64,000 bases of DNA from contig NZ_BMDJ01000007.1 in assembly GCF_014635725.1 (NCBI RefSeq), positions 1 to 64,000 of the forward strand, in the 5' to 3' direction. Shown here piece after piece: positions 1 through 8,824 of this stretch. The first letter of the stretch is position 1, and every line of letters starts with the position of its first letter. The notes beneath the pieces are model-generated. The model worked only from the letters and a program-made list of their open reading frames with translations, ran no database searches and had not been told where the DNA came from. This DNA comes from Pedobacter mendelii (GTDB lineage: Bacteria > Bacteroidota > Bacteroidia > Sphingobacteriales > Sphingobacteriaceae). A program made the position numbers and the translations under genes.

Positions 1-37
1 ATCACAGTCGAGTAATACTAATCATCCGAAGCTTTCA
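1..37 (+). rRNA. rrl: 23S rRNA, 3' end (partial)
   Basis: The first bases (GAGTAATACTAATCATCCG and on to AAGCTTTC) match the well-known 3' end of bacterial 23S rRNA, and a 5S gene follows in the same direction. Only the last three dozen bases are inside the window. The exact mature end is approximate. Confidence 0.75.
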
Positions 38-168
38 AAGCAAACAGACTGTTGTTTGTTCTTCAAACTAACTTCTTTCAATCATGTTTAAGGTTTAAGG
101 CGAAAGGCTTAAGGTTTAGGGTTTACCCTCCACCTTACAACCCTCTACCTTCTACCTTTATAAAATAT
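38..168 (+). other. 23S-5S spacer, low-complexity
   Basis: This is the spacer between 23S and 5S rRNA. It holds variants of AAGGTTTAAGG and ACCTTCTACC that are roughly complementary, and a small inverted repeat AGGGT-TT-ACCCT at 118-129. These could fold into part of a processing stem. No gene is seen; a short open frame overlapping the 5S is not credible. Confidence 0.5.
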
Positions 169-281
<113 letters not shown>

Positions 282-311
282 TTAAAAGCCTCAAAACAGG
301 CTCTTAACAAG

Positions 312-349
312 AACCCTTGCAGTAACAACTGCAGGGGTTTCTTCGTTTA
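312..349 (+). terminator. rRNA operon terminator
   Basis: An 11-bp stem (312-322 AACCCTTGCAG with 329-339 CTGCAGGGGTT, one G-U pair) and a six-base loop are followed by a T-rich tail. It lies 30 bp after the 5S gene, as expected for the end of the rrn operon. Confidence 0.85.
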
Positions 350-612
350 TTGAAAATAAAATATCAAAAACAAAAGAATTAAAACCAAAAATGAATAACG
401 AAACATCAGCAGAAAGTCTTTCTGGTTGTCACATGCATTTCTTTTCCCTAAAAAAACAATCAAAAAGGTTGAAGTTAGGACAGGATGGAAGAATCTACTG
501 AATGCTAACATAGGCTTGTAGAAAATTACGAGATCTTTTTGTTAAAATATGCTAAAATTTTCATCCCAAATGCAATAAAACCGTATTATTGTAATATTAC
601 GTAAGTTGGATT
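350..612. other. intergenic, no feature seen
   Basis: These 263 bp between the rRNA terminator and the subtilase gene hold no credible reading frame. Just before the ATG at 613 is a short palindrome GTAATATTAC (591-600). I could not assign a promoter with confidence. Confidence 0.4.
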
Positions 613-2382
613 ATGACGAATATTAATTTGAAAAAATTACTTTTTCTTTCTTTTTTAATGTGCTTAAATACAATCGGTTTTGCACAAAATAAAAATGTGC
701 AATTACCGGCTAATTGGTTTAATCTGGATTTAACAGAGAGTGGTTTTTTTGGTATTAGTACGGAGAAAGCTTATCGAGATATTCTTAAGGATAAAAAGGT
801 AAAACAAAATATTATTGTAGCTGTGATTGATGGAGGTGTAGATGTTAATCATGAGGATTTAAAGGATGTTTTATGGACGAATAAGAAAGAGATTCCTGGT
901 AATGGAATTGATGATGACGGAAATGGCTATATTGATGATATTCATGGCTGGAACTTCATTGGCTCAAAAAAGGGAAATCTTGAATTTGATAATCTTGAAC
1001 TTATTCGATTATTAAGAATTTATACACCTAAGTATCAATCTACAACGAATTTAACCCGTTTAGATAGTATGCAAAAAGAGGAGTTTAGATTGTATAAGAA
1101 AATGGTGGGCGATTTTGGTAAAAAGTATGAAGATGCAAGTAACACTTTTTCTGTTCTTCTTGCCATTAATAAAGTATTAGATTCTGTAGCAAAAACAAGT
1201 AAAAAAGAAATTCCAACTTACGAGGATATTGAGAAATATAGGGCCGATGATGAGATAGAAGAACAAGTTAAAACTATTATAAGAAAGGGTTCAAAGGATG
1301 ATGGAAGTTTTGAGAAATTCTATAAAAATGTTAAAGATGGTTACAAACAATATGATGCCATGTTGAAGTATAATTTGAATCCGAAATATGATTTGAGAGC
1401 GGAATTTGTTGGTGATGATTATTTAAATTCGAGTCAGAAAAACTATGGAAATATTGATGTAAAAGGACCTGATCCTCTACATGGCACCCATGTTTCGGGC
1501 ATTATAGGTGCCAACAGGAAAAATACTTTAGGGATTTTAGGTGTTGCTGATAACGTAAGTATTATGGCTATTAGAGTTGTACCAACAGGTGATGAACGAG
1601 ATAAAGACGTTGCCAATGGTATTCGTTATGCTGTTGATAATGGCGCTAAAGTAATAAATATGAGCTTTGGAAAATCGTATAAATGGGATAAGAAAATAGT
1701 AGATGAAGCTGTAAAATATGCTGAAAGCAAAAGTGTTTTGCTGGTTCACGCGGCAGGAAATGATAACCAGAATAACGATATTGAGGAAAATTATCCTAAT
1801 AAATATTACGATAGTCCTGAAGCCGAAGCATATAAATTAATACATAAAAAACCTACATTGGCAGATTTTACGCCACCCAAGCCTTTGCAACAGAATAATG
1901 GAATGGGAATGAGACCATCAATTGGTAGAACCTCATTTACTAAACCAATTCCTTTAGATTCTACAAAATACCAACTCCCTCATGCGTCTAATTGGATTGA
2001 AGTTGGTGCCAGTTCATATAAAGATGATGATAATTTAAAGGCTAATTTTTCTAATTATGGAAAGTATAATGTTGATGTTTTTGCACCTGGATTTTTGATA
2101 AACTCAACGGTGCCTGATAACAAATATGAAGATTTAGATGGAACAAGTATGGCATCACCGGTTGTTTCGGGCTTAGCAGCTTTAATTTTAAGTTATTATC
2201 CTGATTTAAAACCTGCTCAGCTTAGAGAAATTATAATGAAGTCTGTTGTTAAAGTTGATCATAAAGTAAAATATAAAAACGAGAAAGGTGAAAATATTCG
2301 TGTTCCTTTTAGTGATATTTGCGTAAGTGGAGGAATCGTGAATGCTTATAATGCATTGAAACTTGCAGAAACTTATAAGTAA
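613..2382 (+). CDS. secreted S8 family (subtilisin-like) serine peptidase
   Basis: This is a 589-residue exported protease. Residues 1-25 are a signal peptide ending in GFAQ. The catalytic triad is visible: Asp73 in VIDGG, His290 in HGTHVSG and Ser512 in GTSMASP, with the oxyanion Asn383 in AAGND. About 216 residues separate Asp and His, far more than the roughly 35 of classical subtilisins; the insert is charged and probably helical, a pattern I associate with Bacteroidota S8 enzymes. No C-terminal sorting domain is seen, so it likely acts in the periplasm or outside the cell. It stands alone and ends tail-to-tail with the polysaccharide deacetylase gene. Confidence 0.92.
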   Translation: MTNINLKKLLFLSFLMCLNTIGFAQNKNVQLPANWFNLDLTESGFFGISTEKAYRDILKDKKVKQNIIVAVIDGGVDVNHEDLKDVLWTNKKEIPGNGIDDDGNGYIDDIHGWNFIGSKKGNLEFDNLELIRLLRIYTPKYQSTTNLTRLDSMQKEEFRLYKKMVGDFGKKYEDASNTFSVLLAINKVLDSVAKTSKKEIPTYEDIEKYRADDEIEEQVKTIIRKGSKDDGSFEKFYKNVKDGYKQYDAMLKYNLNPKYDLRAEFVGDDYLNSSQKNYGNIDVKGPDPLHGTHVSGIIGANRKNTLGILGVADNVSIMAIRVVPTGDERDKDVANGIRYAVDNGAKVINMSFGKSYKWDKKIVDEAVKYAESKSVLLVHAAGNDNQNNDIEENYPNKYYDSPEAEAYKLIHKKPTLADFTPPKPLQQNNGMGMRPSIGRTSFTKPIPLDSTKYQLPHASNWIEVGASSYKDDDNLKANFSNYGKYNVDVFAPGFLINSTVPDNKYEDLDGTSMASPVVSGLAALILSYYPDLKPAQLREIIMKSVVKVDHKVKYKNEKGENIRVPFSDICVSGGIVNAYNALKLAETYK

Positions 2383-2419
2383 TTAGCAACAAGCTGTGTC
2401 TGATTCATACGAGGCAGTA

Positions 2420-3199
2420 CTATTTCTTTATCATTTTGATAAAATCTTGAAAGGTACCAAATGAATATTTTTCATTTCTCATCCAGGAAATTAAATTTTC
2501 CATCCGTTCAATCATTTTTGTGCCTGTATTTTTTCTTACATAGCCAGGAAAGCCAAAGCGATCAAAATTATCCAAATCAGTAAATTCCCAGGGATGAAAA
2601 TATACGTTTAGGTATTTATCCTTTTTATAAGTCCAGCTTGCCAATGATTTATAAATGCCTAATGGCAGGTTATGAAATGATAACCAGAATAATGGAAATC
2701 TTATTAAGGGGCTAACCGAAGCAGGAATTTGTAACACATTATCTTTAATAAAAAATGTTCTTGAAATGTTAAGGTTGTTATATCTGCCAGGGAGATAAGT
2801 TGGATTTATAGATGTATTATAAACATAGCCTGCTTTTTCTATTTCCTTTTCATCAACAGGCATCATCCTTGCCATTCTATATCCAGTAATTTCTTTACCC
2901 GAAATTTCCTGGAGTTTTAATTTTGATTGCAATAAATGCTCAGGCTTGAAATCAGAATGATAATAACCGTGAGATGCCAGTTCATGGCCGCTATTGATAA
3001 TTCTTGTTATTAAATCGTGGGCATTTTCAGCAAAAGTAACTGTACAAAAAAAAGTTGCTTTTACTTTGTATTTATCTAAAATATCAAGAATTGCAATAGT
3101 ACCTGTCCTTGAAATTGCGATCTGATCGGAGAATGAAATTTCTTTTCCATACTCAAAAGGCATATCAAACTCTTCGATATCAAAACTTAAAAGAACCAT
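2420..3199 (-). CDS. polysaccharide deacetylase (NodB-like) family protein
   Basis: This 259-residue protein has the NodB-fold signatures: the metal-binding start SFDIEEFD (residues 5-12), the HELASHGYYHSDF block near residue 73 with the two metal-ligand histidines, and TFF in the first barrel segment. Related enzymes remove acetyl or formyl groups from glycans; ArnD-type relatives act on undecaprenyl-linked sugars. It has no signal peptide, so a cytoplasmic or membrane-face role is likely. Its ATG overlaps the stop codon of the upstream glycosyltransferase by one base, so the three genes 5312-2420 form one operon. A lipid-linked sugar substrate is an inference from this context. Confidence 0.85.
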   Translation of the reverse strand: MVLLSFDIEEFDMPFEYGKEISFSDQIAISRTGTIAILDILDKYKVKATFFCTVTFAENAHDLITRIINSGHELASHGYYHSDFKPEHLLQSKLKLQEISGKEITGYRMARMMPVDEKEIEKAGYVYNTSINPTYLPGRYNNLNISRTFFIKDNVLQIPASVSPLIRFPLFWLSFHNLPLGIYKSLASWTYKKDKYLNVYFHPWEFTDLDNFDRFGFPGYVRKNTGTKMIERMENLISWMRNEKYSFGTFQDFIKMIKK

Positions 3200-4131
3200 T
3201 ATTTAATAGGTATGTTGGTTGAACGTATGATGTAACTTGGTCTATTTTTAGTTTGCATAAACATTTTACCTACATAAATGCCAATTATGCCTAAAATGAT
3301 TAATTGTAAACCTCCGAAGAAAACGATGGTCATAATTACTGATGCCCAACCAGATACCTCAACATTATTTACAAATGCATAAATGATATAAGGAATATAA
3401 AGTATTGATGCAAAAGAAAGAATAAAACCTAAATAAACAGCCGTATAAAGAGGTTTTATACTGAAAGATGTTACACCATGCAGCGCAAGTTGGAACATTT
3501 TTTTAAAAGTATATTTGCTTTTACCCGAAAAACGTGCTGCTGGATTATACCTTATTGCAAACTGTTTAAATCCCAACCACTTAACCAAGCCTCTTAAAAA
3601 TGGTTCATTTTCATGAAAGTTTCTGAAAACATTAACAACTTTCTGGTCTAGTAAACGAAAATCTGCAGCTCCTGGTTCTAATTCAATATCAGAAAGCCAG
3701 TTTAATACCTTGTAGAATAATCCAGATGAGCCTCGCTTTCTTTTTGATAAGTTTTTATCTTCTTCTCTGATGGTGTAAACAACTTCAAAACCTTCTTCCC
3801 ATTTTTTTAACATATCAGGAATAAGTTCTGGTGGGTGCTGCATGTCACAATCCATAGAAATAACACAATCACCATAGGCATTATCCATTCCGGCTTTAAC
3901 CGCTAGTTGGTGGCCGAAATTTTTAGAAAATTCGAGAAAAAATATGTTTTCCGAGGAGGCAGCATACTCTTTAATTGTTTGAAGGGTTTGGTCTGTACTA
4001 CCATCATCTACTAAAATGATTTCGTAATCGTAATTGATAATAGAAAAAACCTTTTTAATGCTTTCTGCAATCACAAAAACATTATCAACTTCATTATAGG
4101 CAGGAATAACTATTGAAACTAATTTTTTCAT
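3199..4131 (-). CDS. family 2 glycosyltransferase with membrane anchor (DPM1/GtrB/ArnC type)
   Basis: The protein has 310 residues. The N-terminal GT-A domain has VSIVIPAYNE, ILVDDGSTDQT and the metal-binding SMDCDMQHPPE. Two C-terminal membrane segments follow (about 230-252 and 265-288). This is the layout of enzymes that load a sugar on a polyprenyl phosphate (GtrB, ArnC, dolichol-phosphate mannosyl synthase). Its start overlaps the end of the upstream membrane protein (ATGA, 4128-4131) and its stop overlaps the deacetylase start, so translation is coupled. Sugar identity cannot be read from the sequence. Confidence 0.9.
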   Translation of the reverse strand: MKKLVSIVIPAYNEVDNVFVIAESIKKVFSIINYDYEIILVDDGSTDQTLQTIKEYAASSENIFFLEFSKNFGHQLAVKAGMDNAYGDCVISMDCDMQHPPELIPDMLKKWEEGFEVVYTIREEDKNLSKRKRGSSGLFYKVLNWLSDIELEPGAADFRLLDQKVVNVFRNFHENEPFLRGLVKWLGFKQFAIRYNPAARFSGKSKYTFKKMFQLALHGVTSFSIKPLYTAVYLGFILSFASILYIPYIIYAFVNNVEVSGWASVIMTIVFFGGLQLIILGIIGIYVGKMFMQTKNRPSYIIRSTNIPIK

Positions 4132-5312
4132 TTATCTGCAAAAGAATAAGATTTAAAATCTTCTTTCATCATTTGATAAATTATAGTTAGCCAAATGATG
4201 ATACAAGGTAGGGCTTTGAGCGAATATAGACGAATAAATTCTTTGGCAGTTTTAGGGAAAATATCCGTTGGCGATAAGCTAGTTAGTAAAAAAGCAAAAA
4301 CTAATAGTGAAATTATCCATATTTTTTTTGGTTCAGGCTGTATTATGAACCAGATTGCAACGCCCGCGAAAGCAATAATATAAGTTGGTGATTCTGAACT
4401 GCTGCTAAAAATTACAGTAAAAATTAACGTTGACGCCAATAGCATCAACCTGAAAGCTAAATTTTTGTATTGTTTAATTCTTAAGTAAGGTAATCCAAAA
4501 AGTAAAATACCTATAGTTAAAAAAGGTAAGTTTGGTAAATTTACATTCCCCGAAATTCTTCTTGCAATTCCCATTACTGAAATATCCTGAAAGGATGTTA
4601 AGGAAGCATTAATATCATTTTTATAAACTAAGGAGTTATACCAATCCTGATAAGATTGAATAACAAAGGCAGGAGAGGAAAGTACCATTGGCAGGGCAAA
4701 AAGAAGAGTAAAGGCGGCCAAGCTTGATATAATAAATTTCAATTTGTGTTCTGCGAAAAAGAAAAAGGCTAATCCTACAATTCCATATAGTTTTATAAGC
4801 GTTCCAAGTGCAATGAAAAATGCTGATTGAAGCGCTTGTTTCTTCAGCAAGTAAGAAAAACTAAGGATTATTATTCCTGTTAATGCGATATTAAACTGTA
4901 AACTAAATAATGCAGTTAGCGTTTCATGAGCACAAATCCATGCAATTACTGAACGTTTATTTAATGATATAGGTAGGCTGTAAATTCCCCAAAGCAAAAC
5001 TGAAACGTTTGTAATATTCCATAATATGATTCCTAAACCGTCTGGTAGTAAAGCAAATGGGGCAATAAAGATAGAAAATAATGGCCCGTAATGGTTGCTG
5101 TCTAAATATTCAGTGTAGTTATTGTATAAATTTTGAAATTGTACAGTATGCCAATAAACATATTTAAATATTGAATAGTTATTATAACTATGATGAACGT
5201 ATTGCTTTCCTCCTGTAATAATTGCTAGTAAAATATAAACAACAATTACAGATTGTTTTTTTAGCAAGAACGCAGTAATTTCATTGAAATTAAATTTCTT
5301 AAACGGGTTCAT
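4128..5312 (-). CDS. polytopic membrane protein, GT87/DUF2029-like mannosyltransferase
   Basis: This 394-residue protein has about ten hydrophobic segments. A loop after the first one carries YLDSNHYGPLFSIFIAPFALLPDG, which resembles the first periplasmic loop of GT87 (DUF2029) and related GT-C enzymes that use polyprenyl-phosphate sugars. With the GtrB/ArnC-type transferase and deacetylase downstream, it fits a pathway that makes a lipid-linked sugar and transfers it outside the membrane. The family call is by eye and the substrate is unknown. It is the first gene of the three-gene operon. Confidence 0.65.
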   Translation of the reverse strand: MNPFKKFNFNEITAFLLKKQSVIVVYILLAIITGGKQYVHHSYNNYSIFKYVYWHTVQFQNLYNNYTEYLDSNHYGPLFSIFIAPFALLPDGLGIILWNITNVSVLLWGIYSLPISLNKRSVIAWICAHETLTALFSLQFNIALTGIIILSFSYLLKKQALQSAFFIALGTLIKLYGIVGLAFFFFAEHKLKFIISSLAAFTLLFALPMVLSSPAFVIQSYQDWYNSLVYKNDINASLTSFQDISVMGIARRISGNVNLPNLPFLTIGILLFGLPYLRIKQYKNLAFRLMLLASTLIFTVIFSSSSESPTYIIAFAGVAIWFIIQPEPKKIWIISLLVFAFLLTSLSPTDIFPKTAKEFIRLYSLKALPCIIIWLTIIYQMMKEDFKSYSFADK

Positions 5313-5430
5313 TATGATTAGCGCCGTAAATATAAGAATTTAAATTCCATTGCTAAAAATCTGATTAATTTATGAGTTTTAGAGATAATGTTTTAAAATT
5401 TTATCTTAAGGCTGGCTACCATCAACCGCG

Positions 5431-6642
5431 TTATCCCTTCATAATGGAATGACCCATTTTATCCCTTTTGGTTTTCAAATAACGTTCATTGTGTATATTG
5501 CTTTCTATCTCAATTGGGATATTTTCTATAACTTCCAATCCATAACCTATTAAACCCGCTCGTTTAGTTGGATTATTGCTCATAAGGCGCATTTTAGTTA
5601 CGCCTTGCGATCTTAGGATTTGGGCACCAACTCCATAATCGCGTTCATCACCTTTAAAGCCTAATTTAATATTCGCTTCAACAGTATCAAAACCTGCATC
5701 CTGTAAATTGTAAGAACGAAGTTTATTAATTAGTCCAATACCACGTCCTTCCTGATTCATATAAACTACAACACCCTTACCTTCTTTTTCAATCATTTCC
5801 AAGGCTTTATGTAGTTGCGGGCCACAATCGCAACGGCAAGAGCCAAAAATATCACCTGTAACACAAGAACTATGAACACGGGCTAGAATCGGTTCATCAG
5901 CATTCCACTCGCCTTTAAAAATGGCTAGATGTGTTGCATTATTATCTAATTGGGTATATGCAGTCATTTTAAAATTGCCCCATTCTGTAGGTAAATCGAT
6001 GGTAACTTCTTGCTTTACCAAGCTATCAATGCCTAAACGGTAAGTAATTAAATCTTCAATCGAAATTATTTTAAGCTGATGTTGTTCTGCGATTTTAAAT
6101 AAATCAGGTAAACGTGCCATTTCACCATCTTCTTTCAAAATTTCTACAAGAACGCCAGCTGGTTTCATTCCAGCGAGCCTTGCCAAATCAACAGATGCTT
6201 CTGTATGGCCTGCTCTTCTTATTACACCACCATCTTTAGCCCTTAGAGGGAAAATATGACCTGGTCTACCTAACTCATCAGGATTTGTATCAGGATTAAC
6301 TAATGCCATTATTGTTTTTGAACGATCGCTTGCTGAAATACCTGTTGTACAACCATGACCGACCAAATCAACAGAAACCGTAAAATTAGTTTCATGTGCA
6401 GCAGTATTTTTCCCAACCATCAAGTTGAGGTTCAGTTCATCACAGCGATTTTCAGTTAAAGCAGCACAAATTAAACCACGCCCATATGTTGCCATAAAAT
6501 TAATTACCTCGGGTGTTGCATTTTCCGCAGCAGTTAAAAAATCTCCCTCATTCTCTCTGTCTTCATCATCGACAACGATAATAACTTTACCGGCCTTGAT
6601 ATCATCAATAGCTTCTTGTATGGTATTTAGTTTTGTTTGCAT
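5431..6642 (-). CDS. ribBA: bifunctional 3,4-dihydroxy-2-butanone-4-phosphate synthase / GTP cyclohydrolase II
   Basis: The protein of 403 residues catalyses both entry steps of riboflavin synthesis. Residues 1-200 are the RibB domain ([11 protein letters not shown] near 25; [14 protein letters not shown] near 144). Residues 206-403 are the RibA domain, with the zinc site [11 protein letters not shown] near 267 and the GTP-binding NQEGRGIGL near 296. Both domains look complete. It is transcribed alone; a TACCTTTG promoter box and a perfect palindrome lie upstream. I see no FMN-riboswitch core in the leader, which is only about 60 nt. Its pathway partner ribF is at 57.8-58.8 kb. Confidence 0.97.
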   Translation of the reverse strand: MQTKLNTIQEAIDDIKAGKVIIVVDDEDRENEGDFLTAAENATPEVINFMATYGRGLICAALTENRCDELNLNLMVGKNTAAHETNFTVSVDLVGHGCTTGISASDRSKTIMALVNPDTNPDELGRPGHIFPLRAKDGGVIRRAGHTEASVDLARLAGMKPAGVLVEILKEDGEMARLPDLFKIAEQHQLKIISIEDLITYRLGIDSLVKQEVTIDLPTEWGNFKMTAYTQLDNNATHLAIFKGEWNADEPILARVHSSCVTGDIFGSCRCDCGPQLHKALEMIEKEGKGVVVYMNQEGRGIGLINKLRSYNLQDAGFDTVEANIKLGFKGDERDYGVGAQILRSQGVTKMRLMSNNPTKRAGLIGYGLEVIENIPIEIESNIHNERYLKTKRDKMGHSIMKG

Positions 6643-6706
6643 TTTACGTAGTTACAATATGGCCTAATACTTACCAATTGCTGCAAGCTTTAGTCATTAA
6701 TTAATG

Positions 6707-6714
6707 CAAAGGTA
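6707..6714 (-). promoter_or_regulatory. ribBA promoter, -7 box
   Basis: Read on the minus strand, the box is TACCTTTG, an exact match to the Bacteroidota housekeeping -7 consensus TAnnTTTG. It sits 65 bp upstream of the ribBA start. I do not see a clear TTG at the usual -33 spacing. Confidence 0.6.
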
Positions 6715-6719
6715 CAACC

Positions 6720-6742
6720 TTCTTAAGCAATATGCTTAAGAA
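6720..6742. promoter_or_regulatory. perfect inverted repeat upstream of ribBA
   Basis: A perfect 10-bp inverted repeat (6720-6729 TTCTTAAGCA and 6733-6742 TGCTTAAGAA, 3-base spacer) lies directly upstream of the ribBA -7 box and 33 bp after the lptF-like stop codon. It could be an operator for ribBA or a weak terminator of the upstream gene. No U-run follows on the minus strand, which favours an operator, but this is inference. Confidence 0.45.
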
Positions 6743-6774
6743 TATATCATTTAGAAGTAAAGGAAAAGGCGTAA

Positions 6775-8199
6775 TTAACGCTGTTTAATTCGTAGAAGTT
6801 TAATAAAAAACTGTTTGTAATAATTGACATCGAAGAGGGCAGAATCTACTGTTGCTTTATAGGTTAAAAAAACAGCGAGTGGTGTTAATAGAATAAAGGC
6901 TATCCACATCCCGAATATTGGATTGATGGAACCTTCGCGTGCTGATTTTTCTGCTACAGTGGTTATAATATGGTAAACTAAAAAAAATACAATTGCTATA
7001 ACTACAGGCAAGCCCATACCACCTTTTCTTATAATCGCTCCAAGCGGGGCACCTATAAAAAACAGCAAAATACATGAGGCAGCCAATGTAAATTTACGTT
7101 GATATTCTACACTGGTAAAGATGATTTCGCCCGATAAATCTTCTTGTCTGGGTACTCCATTTGTTAGGCTCTGAGTAATAACAGAAACCGTGTTTGCAGC
7201 GTTTTGAATGCTTTGTAACCTGAAGCCGTTGGGTATGCCCTTTAAAATATTATTACCTATAGCTTTTCTTGGCACTTTAACTTTAGTATACCCTAGGGCT
7301 ATATTACTTTGCTTAAAGTTATTGCTCAATGTCCTCGCCATATTGCGGTTTAACGTATCCATTTGCTTTTGTAATGAATCACGTTTTTTTACAATACCTT
7401 TTAAATTTAGCATTACTGTACTGTTACCGAAAGCATTTTGATCGGTTTTACTCAAATCAAAAGATTTCATATCAAATTTAGGCTTAGTTTCTTTAAATCG
7501 GCTTCTTAACATTACTTGTCTCGGGTTGTAGATTCCGGTGCTGCTGGCTTGTTCTTCGTAAGTTACCCCATTTTTTAAATTAAATACCAAAAATTTTCCA
7601 TCAGATGATTTAACCATTTCACCTTCTTTAGCCATAATTACCTTCGGAATACCATTAGTCCCTTTATGATCATAAATCATTATTCCATTCATTTTACCAC
7701 TTTCATCTTTCCTATCAACACGTATAGAATAATCAGGTATACTATTGTTAAAAACACCAGGTTTAATAAGGAATGCTAATTTTTTATTCCTCATATCGTA
7801 CATTAACGAATAAAATTTTAGATTGGCTTTAGGTAAAATGAAGTTTGAAAACAAAAATGAAGAAACTGTGAGCAAAAGAATTAAAACCATAAGTGGTCTC
7901 ATTGCCTTTTGGAGAGAAATACCTGCAGATTTTATAGCGACAAGCTCGTAGTTTTCACCAAGCGTTCCAAAAGTCATGATGGAAGAAAGCAAAACCGAAA
8001 GGGGTAGTGCCATAGAAATTTGAACCATCGATTGGTAGTACATTAATTCTAAAATTGTGTACCATTCGAAGCCTTTGCCAATAAGATCATCTACATATTT
8101 AAAAAGAAAAAACATTAAAAGGATAAACATTACTACGAAGAATGTAGCAATAAATGGCCTTATGAATGTTTTAATTACTAAAAGATGTATTTTTTTCAC
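6775..8199 (-). CDS. LptF/LptG family lipopolysaccharide-export permease
   Basis: This 474-residue inner-membrane protein has three N-terminal membrane segments (about 15-35, 55-80, 98-120), a large periplasmic beta-jellyroll region (about 120-370) and three C-terminal membrane segments. That is the YjgP/YjgQ (LptF/LptG) layout. The family forms the LptB2FG transporter that extracts LPS from the inner membrane. Bacteroidota proteins of this family cannot safely be split into F and G by eye. The start is GTG at 8199. It follows the START-like gene by 30 bp in the same direction, so they are likely co-transcribed. Confidence 0.88.
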   Translation of the reverse strand: MKKIHLLVIKTFIRPFIATFFVVMFILLMFFLFKYVDDLIGKGFEWYTILELMYYQSMVQISMALPLSVLLSSIMTFGTLGENYELVAIKSAGISLQKAMRPLMVLILLLTVSSFLFSNFILPKANLKFYSLMYDMRNKKLAFLIKPGVFNNSIPDYSIRVDRKDESGKMNGIMIYDHKGTNGIPKVIMAKEGEMVKSSDGKFLVFNLKNGVTYEEQASSTGIYNPRQVMLRSRFKETKPKFDMKSFDLSKTDQNAFGNSTVMLNLKGIVKKRDSLQKQMDTLNRNMARTLSNNFKQSNIALGYTKVKVPRKAIGNNILKGIPNGFRLQSIQNAANTVSVITQSLTNGVPRQEDLSGEIIFTSVEYQRKFTLAASCILLFFIGAPLGAIIRKGGMGLPVVIAIVFFLVYHIITTVAEKSAREGSINPIFGMWIAFILLTPLAVFLTYKATVDSALFDVNYYKQFFIKLLRIKQR

Positions 8200-8229
8200 C
8201 TAACAAAGGTAAACAAAGCATAATAAATA

Positions 8230-8610
8230 TTACGCACCTAAAACGCTAATGAGGTAATCAATCTGGTTATCCCAAATTAATCTTTTTTCTGCCATTAACT
8301 CATCAGTAGAAAAATCGGTGATGGCAAGCGCAACATCGTTAGTTAATTCATCCTGAACGATTTCCATTTCAAAGTAGCATTGAGGTTCATCATCAAGCCA
8401 TTTAAACTTAACAAGTTTGTTTTCTTTTATAGAAACAAGTTTAGCTTTTTGTTCCTCATCATCCCAGGTAAAAGTATAAATCTGATCTCGAAAATTAACA
8501 TCATCGGCAAACCATTGTGATAGGCCATTAGGCTCACTTATAAAACTATACAGTATTCGTGGCGAGGATTTAACCTCATACTCGAGCGTAAATTTTTTCT
8601 TATCTGCCAT
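8230..8610 (-). CDS. START-like (SRPBCC/AHSA1-type) domain protein
   Basis: This is a 126-residue cytoplasmic protein of the Bet v1/START fold. SPRILYSFISEPNGLSQWFADDV is the typical first helix-grip segment, followed by alternating strands (YTFTWDDEEQKAKL, KFKWLDDE) and a long C-terminal helix. Its function is unknown. It is upstream of and probably co-transcribed with the LptF/LptG permease, which suggests but does not prove a role in envelope lipid handling. The length is close to that of other single-domain members. Confidence 0.8.
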   Translation of the reverse strand: MADKKKFTLEYEVKSSPRILYSFISEPNGLSQWFADDVNFRDQIYTFTWDDEEQKAKLVSIKENKLVKFKWLDDEPQCYFEMEIVQDELTNDVALAITDFSTDELMAEKRLIWDNQIDYLISVLGA

Positions 8611-8683
8611 GTTAATTCATTACCGGATGAAAATTCCGGATTACTTTTTTTATTTTATTTTTCTAAAGAAAGGTAATTTATTC

Positions 8684-8691
8684 TATATTTG
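8684..8691 (+). promoter_or_regulatory. tRNA-Met promoter, -7 box
   Basis: TATATTTG matches TAnnTTTG exactly and lies about 57 bp before the first base of the tRNA gene. It is the best promoter candidate for the tRNA. Confidence 0.6.
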
Positions 8692-8747
8692 CAACTCCAA
8701 AAAATAACCAAGCAAATATTTGTAATATAACATAAATATTTGAACCT

Positions 8748-8824
8748 GGCGGGGTAGCTCAGATGGTTAGAGCGCAGGATTCATAACCCTGAGGTCGGCA
8801 GTTCGATCCTGCTCCCCGCTACCA
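8748..8824 (+). tRNA. tRNA-Met (anticodon CAT)
   Basis: All arms are visible: acceptor GGCGGGG (8748-8754) with CCCCGCT (8814-8820), D arm GCTC...GAGC, anticodon arm CAGGA-TTCATAA-CCCTG, variable AGGTC, T arm GGCAG-TTCGATC-CTGCT, and an encoded CCA (8822-8824). The anticodon is CAT. The last pair of the anticodon stem is an A-C mismatch. It looks like elongator Met rather than initiator; a lysidine-modified Ile tRNA cannot be wholly excluded. A recombinase relic on the opposite strand ends inside the 3' end of this gene, so the tRNA was probably an integration site. Confidence 0.93.

Noticed and set aside
6643..6774. FMN riboswitch before ribBA
   Set aside because: The conserved riboswitch core could not be found and the distance from the promoter box to the start is too short.
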